Assembly (NCBI RefSeq): GCF_947498825.1
Contig: NZ_CANMLV010000010.1
Location: 1-64,000 of the forward strand
Source of the DNA: an uncultured Cedecea sp.
Lineage (GTDB): Bacteria; Pseudomonadota; Gammaproteobacteria; Enterobacterales; Enterobacteriaceae
Length of the DNA: 64,000 bases
Direction of reading: 5' to 3'
A model generated the notes under the pieces. It worked only from the letters and a program-made list of their open reading frames with translations. It ran no database searches and was not told the DNA's origin. The translations under genes were made by a program, and so were the position numbers. Shown in pieces: positions 40,927 to 50,700 of this stretch; positions within the stretch are counted from its first letter, which is position 1; each line of letters begins with the position of its first letter.

Positions 40927-43900
40927 TTAGTCTGGCGCAAACTGAGCCAACTCTCTAACTATTACACTGATGGTATCAGGATTATTGAGGAAAATAATAG
41001 AACGATAATAAGGGTCATTGCGGAAAATATTTAGCAGGTTACTTGCTTTAACAAGGCTGGAGATAGAAAATTTATTATAAAGAGGATGATTCAGAAAAAA
41101 GAGTCTGGATAAATATTCAATATTCATGTTTTCCGTATATTCCCAGGCAATTGATTCCTCGATCTCTGCAATCGATGTGGATATTTCACTAATATGTCCA
41201 TCTTCACTGATCGGTAAATATACATAATCCTCAGTCTTACCTAGGGCATGAACGGCTTCATGGAGCATAGTATCTGAAATCATATTTATATAAGAAAGTC
41301 GGGACGTTTCTGAAAAATCATTCATCATTGCGGTGTTAATGTAAATTCTATCTAATGGGTCATGAGCAAGATTAAATCCGAGAGTTGCTTTTCCTTTATC
41401 CGAAAGTACTTCTGTAGCGATATTTTTTTGTCTTACTTTCGATATTATCATGATGCTTTCTTTATGTTTTTCATCAAATATCATTTTCATCATTTCTAAT
41501 TGTTTTTCTAAATTGACAAAAAATTTCTCGCGCGCCTTGTTATCTGATATCTTTAAGGCATGAGTGATGTAGTTATTCACACTTCTACTGGAATGTTTCA
41601 TGGTAATTATGGCCTCGTTAATATTATAAATAGTTTTTTTAAACGCTTGATCACAGATATCTTTAATTACAAAAGGAACATTGGAGTTCACAATATCTTT
41701 CAAACTATTAATTTTAAGGCTATTAATTAAAGTGGCTGAAGGATGTAATAACATGTTAATAGATGCTTTTATCGCTTGGTCAATTTTTTCAGGTGCTGTT
41801 ATTATTTTCTTTCCTGTACGATTAAAAAGTTCATCCAGGCTGGACAGATCGTTCAGGAAAGACATCTTACTATGTATTTTCTCAAGTTCCCAGGCCGTCA
41901 CCTCTGGATGAATTTGATCCCCACCCTGCCATTCCAGATGTAATGAAAACTCTTTTCTTTTGATATCAAGTATATATTCCTGAGCCTCTTCAGGTGTGCA
42001 AATGACTATTTTTTTTGTATCAAAGTCTTTTACAATACTGATATTAGAAATAACAACATTACGATTAATCTGTTGCCTTGAATCCTTGCCGTGAAGAGTG
42101 AAAACAACAGGTACTATATATGAGGAGGTATCGGAGGGAGGACTTGCATGAAGGTAAATATTATCTACCCCTGTATAATAATACAAACTATTTCTATCTC
42201 CTCTCCTTGCTCTGTATATGCCACGAAAACCAGCGTACGGTTCAAGTTGCTCAGTGGGATTATCTATTGTTATACCTTCATCAATATGATTATTTACAAG
42301 ATAATTTACCACGCTGGTTTCAAAATATGGAGCGGTGCATGTTGATAATGGTTGTCTTCTGACTATACAATCTTCTTTTTTCTCTTTTAATCCCTGCCAT
42401 TTTCCTCTTGATTTTGGTATTTTGAAATAAACTGTACTCTGTGCATTCTTATATGCCAAAATGTTATTTTTGTCATTTATATCTCCAATTGTATATGTCC
42501 CATCATTATTTGAATATATATGTATAAACATATTGTCATAGTAAAAGTAATCGTTTCCACTATTAGAGATAGCACCTTCTATGTGAGGTGAGGGCAGGAA
42601 ATCAACATCAACAATATCTCTCTGAGTCATTATATTACGATCATTAGATAAAAACTCATCACTTTTAACATGTCTTATTATTGAGTTATCGAGGAAAAAA
42701 TTATCATCTTGATTCATACCGGGTATTTTACTAAGAGGTTCTTTATGGAAACAGCAGAGCTCATCAAAGAATGATTCTTTTATATGATATTGGTTGTCAA
42801 CCATCTGTAATGCAAGTGTACTATGAGGGCTTTCAATATAATAACTGGTATCTTGATATTTTTTTATTAGGAAGTACTCATTATTAATCTTCAAATAATT
42901 ATTGAGGTTTTTATCAAATTTCAGTCCGCTATCAGGAGAAAAAGGAGAAACATCTTGATGATTAATGTATTTACTTATCAGGGCATTTTTTATATTTTTG
43001 TTGTTCTTTATAAATGACTGTAATTGCATACTTGACGAATATGAGCTGGGGGCTTCTAAAACCCACCCATTTTCCCCTCGAGCAACTGGGAGACTGATCT
43101 TATTTTTAGTGGTATATATAAATACAGTATCGATTAATGATATTTCATTAATTGGCTGGAAATTATCACCAATTAATGCATAGATATCATTGTTATATTT
43201 TATAATAATATTTTCACCATAATATTCTGGTGCGCTATTCTTATAAAAAAAGATATTCTCGTGGTCCTTCCAAACTTCTGTCGCTCTTTGAATTGTTTTT
43301 CGTATGTAATTGTTTGATTCTATCTGACTGTCAACATACCATTTTTTTTGATGGTCATAAAAAATGAATCCCTTACCGACGGGATCGTAAAGGTGGTTGA
43401 GATCTCTTTGTACTTTTATTATGTTTCCATCACGATCGGTAATTACAAGATCATCGTTTTGGTAACTCAGTGACTCTGTAATCTCTTTTATTTCTTTATC
43501 GTCAATGTTTTTCGATATACGCTCAATGTCTTGAATAAGAATAGAGGAAACCATATCTTTTGCCAAACCAAGCAGTTCTGCAGAGATATTAAGTATAGTA
43601 TCCGCATTACCTTTTTTTCCCTCTATATGGTCAGCATACAGTTCAAGAAGACCAGCAATGAATCTGGTGGCGAAGCGTAGTCTGTCTAACTTGCGTGCTA
43701 TTTTATTCTCAGAGAGAAAAGAGAGAAATGTCTCAATAACTGACTCTATTTTTTTCGATGTTTCATAAAACTGAGTATTGTCCAAACATCCCTGACCAAA
43801 AAAATTATACTGAATAATAACTCGCCCCTCATTAAATAAAGTAGAGAGAGGATTGTATATTGTCTGACTGATTATGCGGGCTATTCTTGAATTTGTTAAA

Positions 43901-45375
43901 TTTTCTCTTTCATGATAACAATCGAGAGTACTAACCTTTTGGACTTCCTCGAGGTTTTCCGTATTATTTGAACCAGAGATAATAGTATGGTTTATTTTCG
44001 GAGTAAGTCGGTATTCATAAAGATTATGAGTTCTGTTTTTGATCGTTTTTTCATTATCAGAAGAAATAACTGGCAGGGCAATATGAGTATCTTTTGGTAT
44101 TGGTATTATTGAATGAGTGGTGGTAACAGGGGCTGTCGTGGATGATAAATATTTCTTCCGATCAATATTCCTAATCTCAGACTGTGTCGGCTCTCTCATT
44201 TTTACTTCAAACCAATCAGGGGGGAGGCACATACAAGAGATTTCAGCTAGCTTTAATACCATATACGATGGGAGTTCGTGGCAATTATTTCTGGTAGTTC
44301 TTTCACGATGCCTTGTTTGACACATTTTATTAAAAGAATCGGTCAGGCAAATTTCTGGTTGTTTTGTTGTGTAAATATATAACCCAGCAAGTTTTGTTTT
44401 TTTCTTATCATTGACAGAAGGGCAAGGGCGAATGTTGTTTACTTGTTGTGGTGTCACTACTTTAATATTGAGCCAGTCAGGAGGAGGGCACAAACAATAT
44501 ATATCGCGTATCTTTAATACCATCTGTTTTGGAATGTCATGGCAATTTCTTTTAACCATTCTTTCATTATGGACTCTTTGGCAGTTTTTATGAAATGCAT
44601 CTGTCAGACAAATCTCTGATTGTTTTATTGTATAAATATAGGATGACTTAAGTGCTTGTATTTTCTGTTTACTATTTACAGGCGGGCACGGAAAGGTTTT
44701 GTTTATATTCTTTTTGTATAAAATTTGGCGATCAGAGACAGCTGATTTGATCATGATATTTATTCTTCTTCTACGGGGCAAGAAAATATCCTGTGTTTCA
44801 GATATGTTATAGTATGGACTAATTGAGGAGTGGGTATTAAGGGGGGGATAAAGGTTATAGGGTGATAGTGACATTGATGACAGTCCATCTCTATTCGTCA
44901 TCTCTGGAAGATCGTCATTGCGTTGTTCACGGCTTGTACGTTGAAGATAATAGATACTCCCAGTAGTGATTGCACTGGTTAGCAATATACCGCCTAAAAC
45001 TATCCCTGTTTTGGTTGTTAATGAAAGGGAGGGAGGGATAACGTCTGGTTTATCATTAAGTAAACGTTGAAGATTATCTGACTGCTCGGAAAGTATTCTG
45101 CCTTGCGACAGAACACTGTTAAGTTCATTATCGACCGGCGTCAGAGTATTTGTTTTTTCTAATAATATGCACTTTAATTTTTTAAAAAAAGTACCCATTA
45201 TCTTTAGTGGTGATGAAGGAGTATTTATCTCCGTTAATGAAATATGTGAGTTCTCAATGAATGATACATTATGCATAAAACCATTATTTTTACTGGTATT
45301 GTTAGATGGTGAGGTATGAGCTGTCATTCCATTTAAACGCGATTCGGTTGAAGCTTGTGTAAAGCTAGCATGCAT
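40927..45375 (-). CDS. Large unrecognised protein with HExxH metalloprotease motif (putative toxin/effector)
   Basis: 1482 aa, not recognised. N-terminus Ser/Thr/Asn-rich without a signal peptide; one hydrophobic segment about 123-144 (GIVLGGILLTSAITTGSIYYL). Two tandem repeats of about 88 residues with six cysteines each (C230, C256, C265, C278, C294, C296 and C318, C343, C352, C365, C381, C383). A long middle region rich in Asn, Ile, Lys and Tyr. C-terminal zincin motif H1372-E-A-V-H1376 with acidic E1404-E1407 downstream as possible third ligand. The gene is strikingly AT-rich: bases 42841-42900 hold 12 G/C of 60. Likely acquired by transfer. Secretion route and target unknown; a secreted effector or toxin is inferred only from size, motif and context. 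Confidence 0.8.
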   Translation of the reverse strand: MHASFTQASTESRLNGMTAHTSPSNNTSKNNGFMHNVSFIENSHISLTEINTPSSPLKIMGTFFKKLKCILLEKTNTLTPVDNELNSVLSQGRILSEQSDNLQRLLNDKPDVIPPSLSLTTKTGIVLGGILLTSAITTGSIYYLQRTSREQRNDDLPEMTNRDGLSSMSLSPYNLYPPLNTHSSISPYYNISETQDIFLPRRRRINIMIKSAVSDRQILYKKNINKTFPCPPVNSKQKIQALKSSYIYTIKQSEICLTDAFHKNCQRVHNERMVKRNCHDIPKQMVLKIRDIYCLCPPPDWLNIKVVTPQQVNNIRPCPSVNDKKKTKLAGLYIYTTKQPEICLTDSFNKMCQTRHRERTTRNNCHELPSYMVLKLAEISCMCLPPDWFEVKMREPTQSEIRNIDRKKYLSSTTAPVTTTHSIIPIPKDTHIALPVISSDNEKTIKNRTHNLYEYRLTPKINHTIISGSNNTENLEEVQKVSTLDCYHERENLTNSRIARIISQTIYNPLSTLFNEGRVIIQYNFFGQGCLDNTQFYETSKKIESVIETFLSFLSENKIARKLDRLRFATRFIAGLLELYADHIEGKKGNADTILNISAELLGLAKDMVSSILIQDIERISKNIDDKEIKEITESLSYQNDDLVITDRDGNIIKVQRDLNHLYDPVGKGFIFYDHQKKWYVDSQIESNNYIRKTIQRATEVWKDHENIFFYKNSAPEYYGENIIIKYNNDIYALIGDNFQPINEISLIDTVFIYTTKNKISLPVARGENGWVLEAPSSYSSSMQLQSFIKNNKNIKNALISKYINHQDVSPFSPDSGLKFDKNLNNYLKINNEYFLIKKYQDTSYYIESPHSTLALQMVDNQYHIKESFFDELCCFHKEPLSKIPGMNQDDNFFLDNSIIRHVKSDEFLSNDRNIMTQRDIVDVDFLPSPHIEGAISNSGNDYFYYDNMFIHIYSNNDGTYTIGDINDKNNILAYKNAQSTVYFKIPKSRGKWQGLKEKKEDCIVRRQPLSTCTAPYFETSVVNYLVNNHIDEGITIDNPTEQLEPYAGFRGIYRARRGDRNSLYYYTGVDNIYLHASPPSDTSSYIVPVVFTLHGKDSRQQINRNVVISNISIVKDFDTKKIVICTPEEAQEYILDIKRKEFSLHLEWQGGDQIHPEVTAWELEKIHSKMSFLNDLSSLDELFNRTGKKIITAPEKIDQAIKASINMLLHPSATLINSLKINSLKDIVNSNVPFVIKDICDQAFKKTIYNINEAIITMKHSSRSVNNYITHALKISDNKAREKFFVNLEKQLEMMKMIFDEKHKESIMIISKVRQKNIATEVLSDKGKATLGFNLAHDPLDRIYINTAMMNDFSETSRLSYINMISDTMLHEAVHALGKTEDYVYLPISEDGHISEISTSIAEIEESIAWEYTENMNIEYLSRLFFLNHPLYNKFSISSLVKASNLLNIFRNDPYYRSIIFLNNPDTISVIVRELAQFAPD

Positions 45376-46266
45376 GATTCATCATCCTTTATTAATATTT
45401 AATTAATTAAAGATGATTTTATTTGTAAATCTATCATGAAACGCTTTTCTGTTTTATTATAAAATAAATAGAGGTTTAATAGGGGTGTTAATCACATTAC
45501 ATATAGAACTATTTAATGATAACTGGAGTTTTTTGATTTGGCAGGGGAATATCACGTGCTTATTTTAAAAGCTACTGCCCTGGTTTTTAATCTGACACTA
45601 TAATATTGTATATATCTGAACTAGTTATTGTCAGGTCATTAGTGAAATTATCAACAGAGAGATACCCAGCTTGAAAATTGAGACTACAAATTGCCCAGGA
45701 AGTTTTTTATCGCTAAGAGGGGGTAAGATAAACGCGTTTTTTTAGTACAATAGCATTTTTTCAATTGATAATACATTTCCAGGGAAATCATCACCATTGA
45801 AATGATGACTTGGTGGTGTCATATTTAGCGTTGTTTTATTTACATTTGATTCTCGAAAGGTTGGCGATGACTCAGTAATTATGGTTAGCTCTTTATCATG
45901 TGATTGATTGTTCGATGAAGAGATAATTAATAACAGACTGAGCTTTAAGAATATCAATAAACATTTCTTGCAGTTATTTTAAAATGCGGTTGAATGCGTT
46001 AGATATTTATTGATTTTATTATTAATAATGTCTTTTTTTTTATTGAATGCTAATGCGGGAGGAAGTTTTCTCGTTGGATAATGATTTTCTGAAATATTTT
46101 AGAGTCTGTTTTTAATATCTGTTTCCCGAGAGTACCCTTGTTAAATTAATGGGGCGCCACTTTTCTTTCGCTGCGCCCCGACACCCGCCAGAGATTACAC
46201 TTTGGGCTATCAGCCAGACCTGCGTGCCCATAGCCCAATTGAATCACCGCATAGCGATAACGTTGA
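45376..46266. other. AT-rich gene-free stretch upstream of the large protease gene
   Basis: 891 bases. The first roughly 750 are very AT-rich and probably hold the promoter of the large gene. A 71-codon open frame at 45742-45957 (minus) starts with TTG and has a hydrophobic N-terminus but no homology I recognise. The last 120 bases (about 46149-46266) switch to GC-rich sequence with strong stem potential. No gene is called. Confidence 0.6.
46202..46238. other. Strong stem-loop downstream of tqsA
   Basis: 9-bp perfect stem TTGGGCTAT (46202-46210) / ATAGCCCAA (46230-46238) with a 19-nt loop, preceded by a second possible stem GGGGCG (46150-46155) / CGCCCC (46174-46179). Located 29 bases beyond the tqsA stop; may end that transcript or be a repetitive palindromic element. 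Confidence 0.4.
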
Positions 46267-47298
46267 TTATTTACTCATATCACTCAGCAGTATTGCAATG
46301 CCTTTACCGGCTTCTGTCTGCTCCAGAGCAATTTTGACCGCAATCGTCAAGGGAACGGAAAGCAACATACCGACAGGTCCGAGTAACCAGCCCCAAAAGA
46401 TTAATGATAAAAAAACCACTAGCGTCGAAAGCCCCAGTCCTCGGCCCATCACGCGGGGTTCAATAATATTACCTATCGCCAGGTTAATCAGTAAATATCC
46501 AGCAACTACCAGTAAGGTTTCATAGAATCCATTAAAGACTATTACTTGGATAATCGGTGGAATAGCGGCGATAATGGATCCGATATTGGGAATATAGTTC
46601 AGGGCAAAAGCCAGTAATCCCCAAATAAATGAGAAGCGAATACCCAGCGCAGCAAGCATTCCCCAGACCACTAATCCAGTAACGATGCTGATTGCAGTTT
46701 TTAGAACCAAATAGTGGCTGACACTGTCCAGTGCCCGCTGAATCGCCCCCATCCCTTCCTCAGGATCTGACATTAACTGCTGTAACTTACGTGGTAGCTG
46801 AGGGACTTCAATCAGCATAAAAACTACCGTTAACAGGAGCAGAAAAATGGAGCTCATCGCATTAGAGAGTTGACTGAGCATACTGGTGACTAAGGTCATT
46901 AATGCATTAGGATCAACGTATTTTATCAGCTCATCAATCGAAACGGTGATACCGGCACGCTGTAACCAAGGCTCCAGGGTCTGGAGTGGTACCATTAGTG
47001 AAGAGCGATATTGCGGCAGTGTTCGTGCCAGTTCATTCAGTGAGGTTCCCAGTGAAGCCAGTAACAACAACATAGTACAAATAATGACAGCGATAACCAG
47101 ACTAATGGCTATCACTCTCGGTACTCGCAGGCGTTCAAAACGACGGATCAGAGGATTGAGAATAACGGCAATAAACAGCGCCAGAATAAACGGAACGATT
47201 ATTTCAGCCGCTGCTTTAATACCCACTAAAATGATGACTAACATTCCCAGCATAACCACTGCCTTCATCGCATGACGAGTGGTGATTGACTTCGCCAT
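46267..47298 (-). CDS. tqsA: AI-2E family transporter TqsA
   Basis: 343-aa multi-helix inner-membrane protein of the AI-2E/PerM superfamily. Resembles E. coli TqsA (344 aa) along its whole length: [54 protein letters not shown] and [29 protein letters not shown]. In E. coli TqsA affects export of the signal autoinducer-2 and biofilm. It is a single gene here, unrelated to its flanks, and lies at the edge of the AT-rich island. Confidence 0.93.
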   Translation of the reverse strand: MAKSITTRHAMKAVVMLGMLVIILVGIKAAAEIIVPFILALFIAVILNPLIRRFERLRVPRVIAISLVIAVIICTMLLLLASLGTSLNELARTLPQYRSSLMVPLQTLEPWLQRAGITVSIDELIKYVDPNALMTLVTSMLSQLSNAMSSIFLLLLTVVFMLIEVPQLPRKLQQLMSDPEEGMGAIQRALDSVSHYLVLKTAISIVTGLVVWGMLAALGIRFSFIWGLLAFALNYIPNIGSIIAAIPPIIQVIVFNGFYETLLVVAGYLLINLAIGNIIEPRVMGRGLGLSTLVVFLSLIFWGWLLGPVGMLLSVPLTIAVKIALEQTEAGKGIAILLSDMSK

Positions 47299-47461
47299 CT
47301 GAGCTCTCCTCCTGAGTGATAGAGATAAATATCATCGGGTAATTATGCAGGTTTAACGCTGAGAGACAAAGGCAGAGAGCAATATTAAAGTGAGGCGCTC
47401 GGGGATGCGTGATGCTTATAAGAGAAAATAAATCATACAGAAAATATTAGTGCATAGTATT

Positions 47462-47926
47462 TTAGCGCAAGTAATGAATGACTTGATTGCTGCTGCCGCG
47501 CCAGATAAGCATCGGGTCATGCATTGCCTGAACAAATTTACCATCAACCAGAACATTAATTAGCGCAACAACCTCATGCTGTGCCGCAGTTAATTCTTCA
47601 AGTCGATATCCAGTCCACAGCCAGATATCTTTACCCGGACATTTCGCCCGTACCCGCTTAACCAGCTTATAAATATCAGTAATATTTTCTGGATGCAGAG
47701 GATCGCCACCTGACAGTGACAGCCCCTGCCGCCGAATACGGGGGTCATTTAAGTCTGCAATGACCTGGTCTTCCATTTCCTGGGTAAATAACTGACCAGA
47801 ATTAACTCGCCAGGTACTTTTGTTATAGCACCCCGGGCACGCATGCACGCATCCGGAAACGAATAGCGTACAGCGTGTACCGGGCCCGTTAACGACATCA
47901 ACAGGATAGTACTGGTGGAAATTCAT
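47462..47926 (-). CDS. nrdG: Anaerobic ribonucleotide reductase activating protein
   Basis: Radical SAM activase that installs the glycyl radical on NrdD. 154 aa with the cluster motif C26-VHA-C30-PG-C33 and the GGDPL SAM-binding segment (SLSGGDPLHPEN). Starts 3 bases after the nrdD stop on the same strand. Needed for deoxynucleotide synthesis without oxygen. Confidence 0.97.
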   Translation of the reverse strand: MNFHQYYPVDVVNGPGTRCTLFVSGCVHACPGCYNKSTWRVNSGQLFTQEMEDQVIADLNDPRIRRQGLSLSGGDPLHPENITDIYKLVKRVRAKCPGKDIWLWTGYRLEELTAAQHEVVALINVLVDGKFVQAMHDPMLIWRGSSNQVIHYLR

Positions 47927-47929
47927 TTC

Positions 47930-50065
47930 TTAGCCCAATTGTCCGTTATCCAGATGCTTAATACGACGTTTAACTTCTTCCTGCTTCCCGGCATTAAACG
48001 GACGCGCATCCGGGCTCCCCAGATAACCACACACTCGGCGGGTGACTGAAACCCTTGCGGAATCATGGTTACCGCATTTTGGACAGGTAAAGCCTTTGCT
48101 GGTACAGGTAAATTCGCCCGTAAATCCACAGTCATAGCACTCATCAATCGGCGTATTGGTGCCGTAGTAGGGAACGTGGCGATAGCTGTAATCCCAGACA
48201 TCTTCCAGGGCCCGTACATTATGCTGAAGATTAGGGTACTCGCCGTAGCAGATAAAACCGCCATTCGCTAAAGCTGGATAAGGTGCCTCAAAGTCGATTT
48301 TGTCGTAGGGATTGACCTTTTTCTCGACGTCGAGGTGGAAACTATTGGTGTAGTAGCCTTTATCCGTTACACCCGGAACAATGCCAAACTCAGCGGTATC
48401 CAGACGACAGAAGCGGTCACAGAGGTTTTCACTCGGAGTGCTATACAGACTAAAACCATAGCCGGTTTCTTGCTTCCATTGCTCGGTGGCCTCACGCAGA
48501 CGACTAATGATAGCGATCGCTTTTTCACGTAATGTTTGACTGTCATAGACATGCTGGTTGCCGAATAACGCATTGATAGTTTCATGCAGCCCGATGTAGC
48601 CGAGTGAGATCGAGGCTCGACCATTTTTAAATATATCCGCGACCTCATCGTCAGCATTCAGGCGCACACCACAGGCACCTTCCATATACAGAATTGGCGC
48701 AACGCGGGCTTTGACACCTTCCAGGCGGGCGATACGAGTCATCAATGCTTTGCGGGCCAGAATCAGACGTTCATCCAGTAAGACCCAGAAGCGTGCTTCA
48801 TCTCCCCGAGCTTCAAGTGCAATGCGCGGCAGGTTGAGACTGATAACACCAAGATTATTGCGACCTTCATGTACCTGCTCACCGTCTTGTTCATAAACAC
48901 CCAAGAAGCTGCGACATCCCATTGGGGTTTTAAAGGAGCCGGTGACTTTAACAACCTGTTCGTAATTAAGGATATCCGGATACATGCGTTTAGAAGCACA
49001 TTCCAGTGCCAGCTGTTTAATATCGTAATTCACATCATCCGCTTTATGGTTTACACCATCGCGGATAGCAAACACCAGTTTTGGGAACACGGCTGTTTTA
49101 TGATTTTTGCCAAGGCCGGCAATGCGGTTCTGCAAAATAGATTGTTGAATCAGGCGTGACTGCCAGCTGGTGCCTAGCCCAAAACCAAAGGTTACAAAGG
49201 GGGTCTGGCCATTGGCTGTGTGCAGGGTGTTAACTTCATATTCCAGCGACTGAAAAGCGTCATAACACTCTTTTTCAGTACGGGTATGCGCATAGGCATC
49301 GGCGTCAGGGATCTGCCACTCTTCAGCTATCTGACGATGTTTATTAAAACTTTCAGTGACAAACGGCGCCAGTACTTCATCAATACGGTTGATAGTGGTG
49401 CCACCATAAATATGACTGGCGACCTGGGCGATGATTTGTGCTGTAACGGCGGTGGCGGTAGAAATTGACTTCGGTGGCTCAATTTCCGCATTACCCATCT
49501 TAAATCCATGAGTCAGCATACCTTTAAGGTCAATCAGCATGCAGTTAAACATCGGGAAGAAGGGAGAATAATCGAGGTCATGATAGTGAATATCCCCGCG
49601 CTCATGCGCCTGCACTACATCACGTGGCAGCAGATATTGTCTGGCATAATGGCGAGACACAATACCTGCGAGAAGATCGCGCTGTGTCGGGATAACTTTA
49701 CTGTCTTTATTCGCATTTTCATTCAGCAAGCTGGCATTGGTCTGCTCAACCAGCCCGCGTATTTCTTGATTCAACCGCCCACGTTTTTCACGTTCAATAT
49801 CCCGGTCATGGCGATATTCAATATAGGCGCGAGCCAGTTGCTTATAGCGACCCGCCATGAGCTGATTTTCTACAGCAGTTTGAATCTTACTGATATCAAC
49901 CTGCAGACTGCCAGCCATTTGCTGACTCACCGTATCGGCAACCGCAGCACAGTATTCTGGATCATCCACTCCCGCTGCAAGCGCGGCACGTAAGATAGCA
50001 TCCCTGATTCGCTCAGGGCTGAAAGGCACCTTACATCCGTCTCTTTTCATTACATGCGGTGTCAT
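47930..50065 (-). CDS. nrdD: Anaerobic ribonucleoside-triphosphate reductase (class III)
   Basis: Glycyl-radical enzyme reducing NTPs to dNTPs with formate. 711 aa: N-terminal ATP-cone (VMKRDGCKVPFSPERIRDAI), central barrel, a four-cysteine zinc site (CYDCGFTGEFTCTSKGFTC, CPKCG) and the radical glycine G680 in RRVCGYLGS. nrdD-nrdG order as in E. coli. Paired NrdR-type boxes lie about 140 bases upstream of the start. Confidence 0.98.
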   Translation of the reverse strand: MTPHVMKRDGCKVPFSPERIRDAILRAALAAGVDDPEYCAAVADTVSQQMAGSLQVDISKIQTAVENQLMAGRYKQLARAYIEYRHDRDIEREKRGRLNQEIRGLVEQTNASLLNENANKDSKVIPTQRDLLAGIVSRHYARQYLLPRDVVQAHERGDIHYHDLDYSPFFPMFNCMLIDLKGMLTHGFKMGNAEIEPPKSISTATAVTAQIIAQVASHIYGGTTINRIDEVLAPFVTESFNKHRQIAEEWQIPDADAYAHTRTEKECYDAFQSLEYEVNTLHTANGQTPFVTFGFGLGTSWQSRLIQQSILQNRIAGLGKNHKTAVFPKLVFAIRDGVNHKADDVNYDIKQLALECASKRMYPDILNYEQVVKVTGSFKTPMGCRSFLGVYEQDGEQVHEGRNNLGVISLNLPRIALEARGDEARFWVLLDERLILARKALMTRIARLEGVKARVAPILYMEGACGVRLNADDEVADIFKNGRASISLGYIGLHETINALFGNQHVYDSQTLREKAIAIISRLREATEQWKQETGYGFSLYSTPSENLCDRFCRLDTAEFGIVPGVTDKGYYTNSFHLDVEKKVNPYDKIDFEAPYPALANGGFICYGEYPNLQHNVRALEDVWDYSYRHVPYYGTNTPIDECYDCGFTGEFTCTSKGFTCPKCGNHDSARVSVTRRVCGYLGSPDARPFNAGKQEEVKRRIKHLDNGQLG

Positions 50066-50203
50066 GATTACTCCTGGTTTAGGGCAAAAAATTATCGGTG
50101 TATCCGGGCTGTTGCTGCTGAAAACAGCGGGTTACGCGTCTGTTCTGGTAGCAAATATGCGATATTTCTCAGATGAACATATAGACTTATTGTTTGAATG
50201 GTT

Positions 50204-50246
50204 ACTACATATAGTCATCACGCCAATAATAATTCCTATATGTAGT
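50204..50246 (-). promoter_or_regulatory. Paired NrdR boxes upstream of nrdD
   Basis: ACTACATATAG (50204-50214) and its exact inverted copy CTATATGTAGT (50236-50246) start 32 bases apart, about three helical turns, the usual spacing of paired NrdR boxes. The second, read on the minus strand, ACACTACATATAGGAA, fits the NrdR pattern ACACWATATATWG well. Confidence 0.7.
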
Positions 50247-50274
50247 GTTTTCATCAAACATGTTTGCTGTTTTA

Positions 50275-50288
50275 TTGATGTAGGACAA
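50275..50288 (+). promoter_or_regulatory. Weak Fnr-like site upstream of nrdD
   Basis: TTGATGTAGGACAA has a perfect TTGAT half and a 3/5 second half. Fnr control of nrdDG is known in E. coli, but this match alone is weak. Confidence 0.3.
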
Positions 50289-50700
50289 AGTAAATCTGTG
50301 AGGGTAGAGATGATGGGCATGGCTTGAAAAAAAATATCAGTCTGAATGATATTGTTCGTCTAAATAATCAACCAAGGCACCTGTTCGGGGGAGAAAGAGT
50401 ACCGCCGATATATTCGGATTAATCTTCTGTCTGGTCTGGAGAATATTTCTTGGCAATATGTATCTTTTTTTATCTTGTGTATAGAAAGTTGCAGGTAAAA
50501 CGATGTTTAGTCATTTTTTGTCAGTTTTTTGCATAAAATAACTCGTTACTTTTTCTTACGCCCTTCATAATACCGAGTACTATTTAAATGCAGCAAAACA
50601 GTGTTGTTGCTGAATAGAATTTTTATTTTCTAACTATAAATCAATTTCATATGTTGTGCTTTGGTTAATGAATTGCACTAATAAACTAATGGATAGTGTT
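50289..50700. other. Intergenic region before the lipoprotein operon
   Basis: About 410 AT-rich bases holding no recognisable gene. It must contain the promoter of the lipoprotein operon. In-frame ATGs at 50656 and 50668 precede the real lipoprotein start but give no signal peptide. Confidence 0.6.

Noticed and set aside
40634-45375. Rhs, CDI or RTX toxin assignment for the large AT-rich gene
   Set aside because: No YD repeats, no haemagglutinin or FHA repeats, no GGxGxD nonapeptides, and no immunity gene candidate beside it.
45742-45957. 71-codon open frame with hydrophobic N-terminus, minus strand
   Set aside because: TTG start, no clear ribosome-binding site, AT-rich context where such frames arise by chance; kept only as a note.
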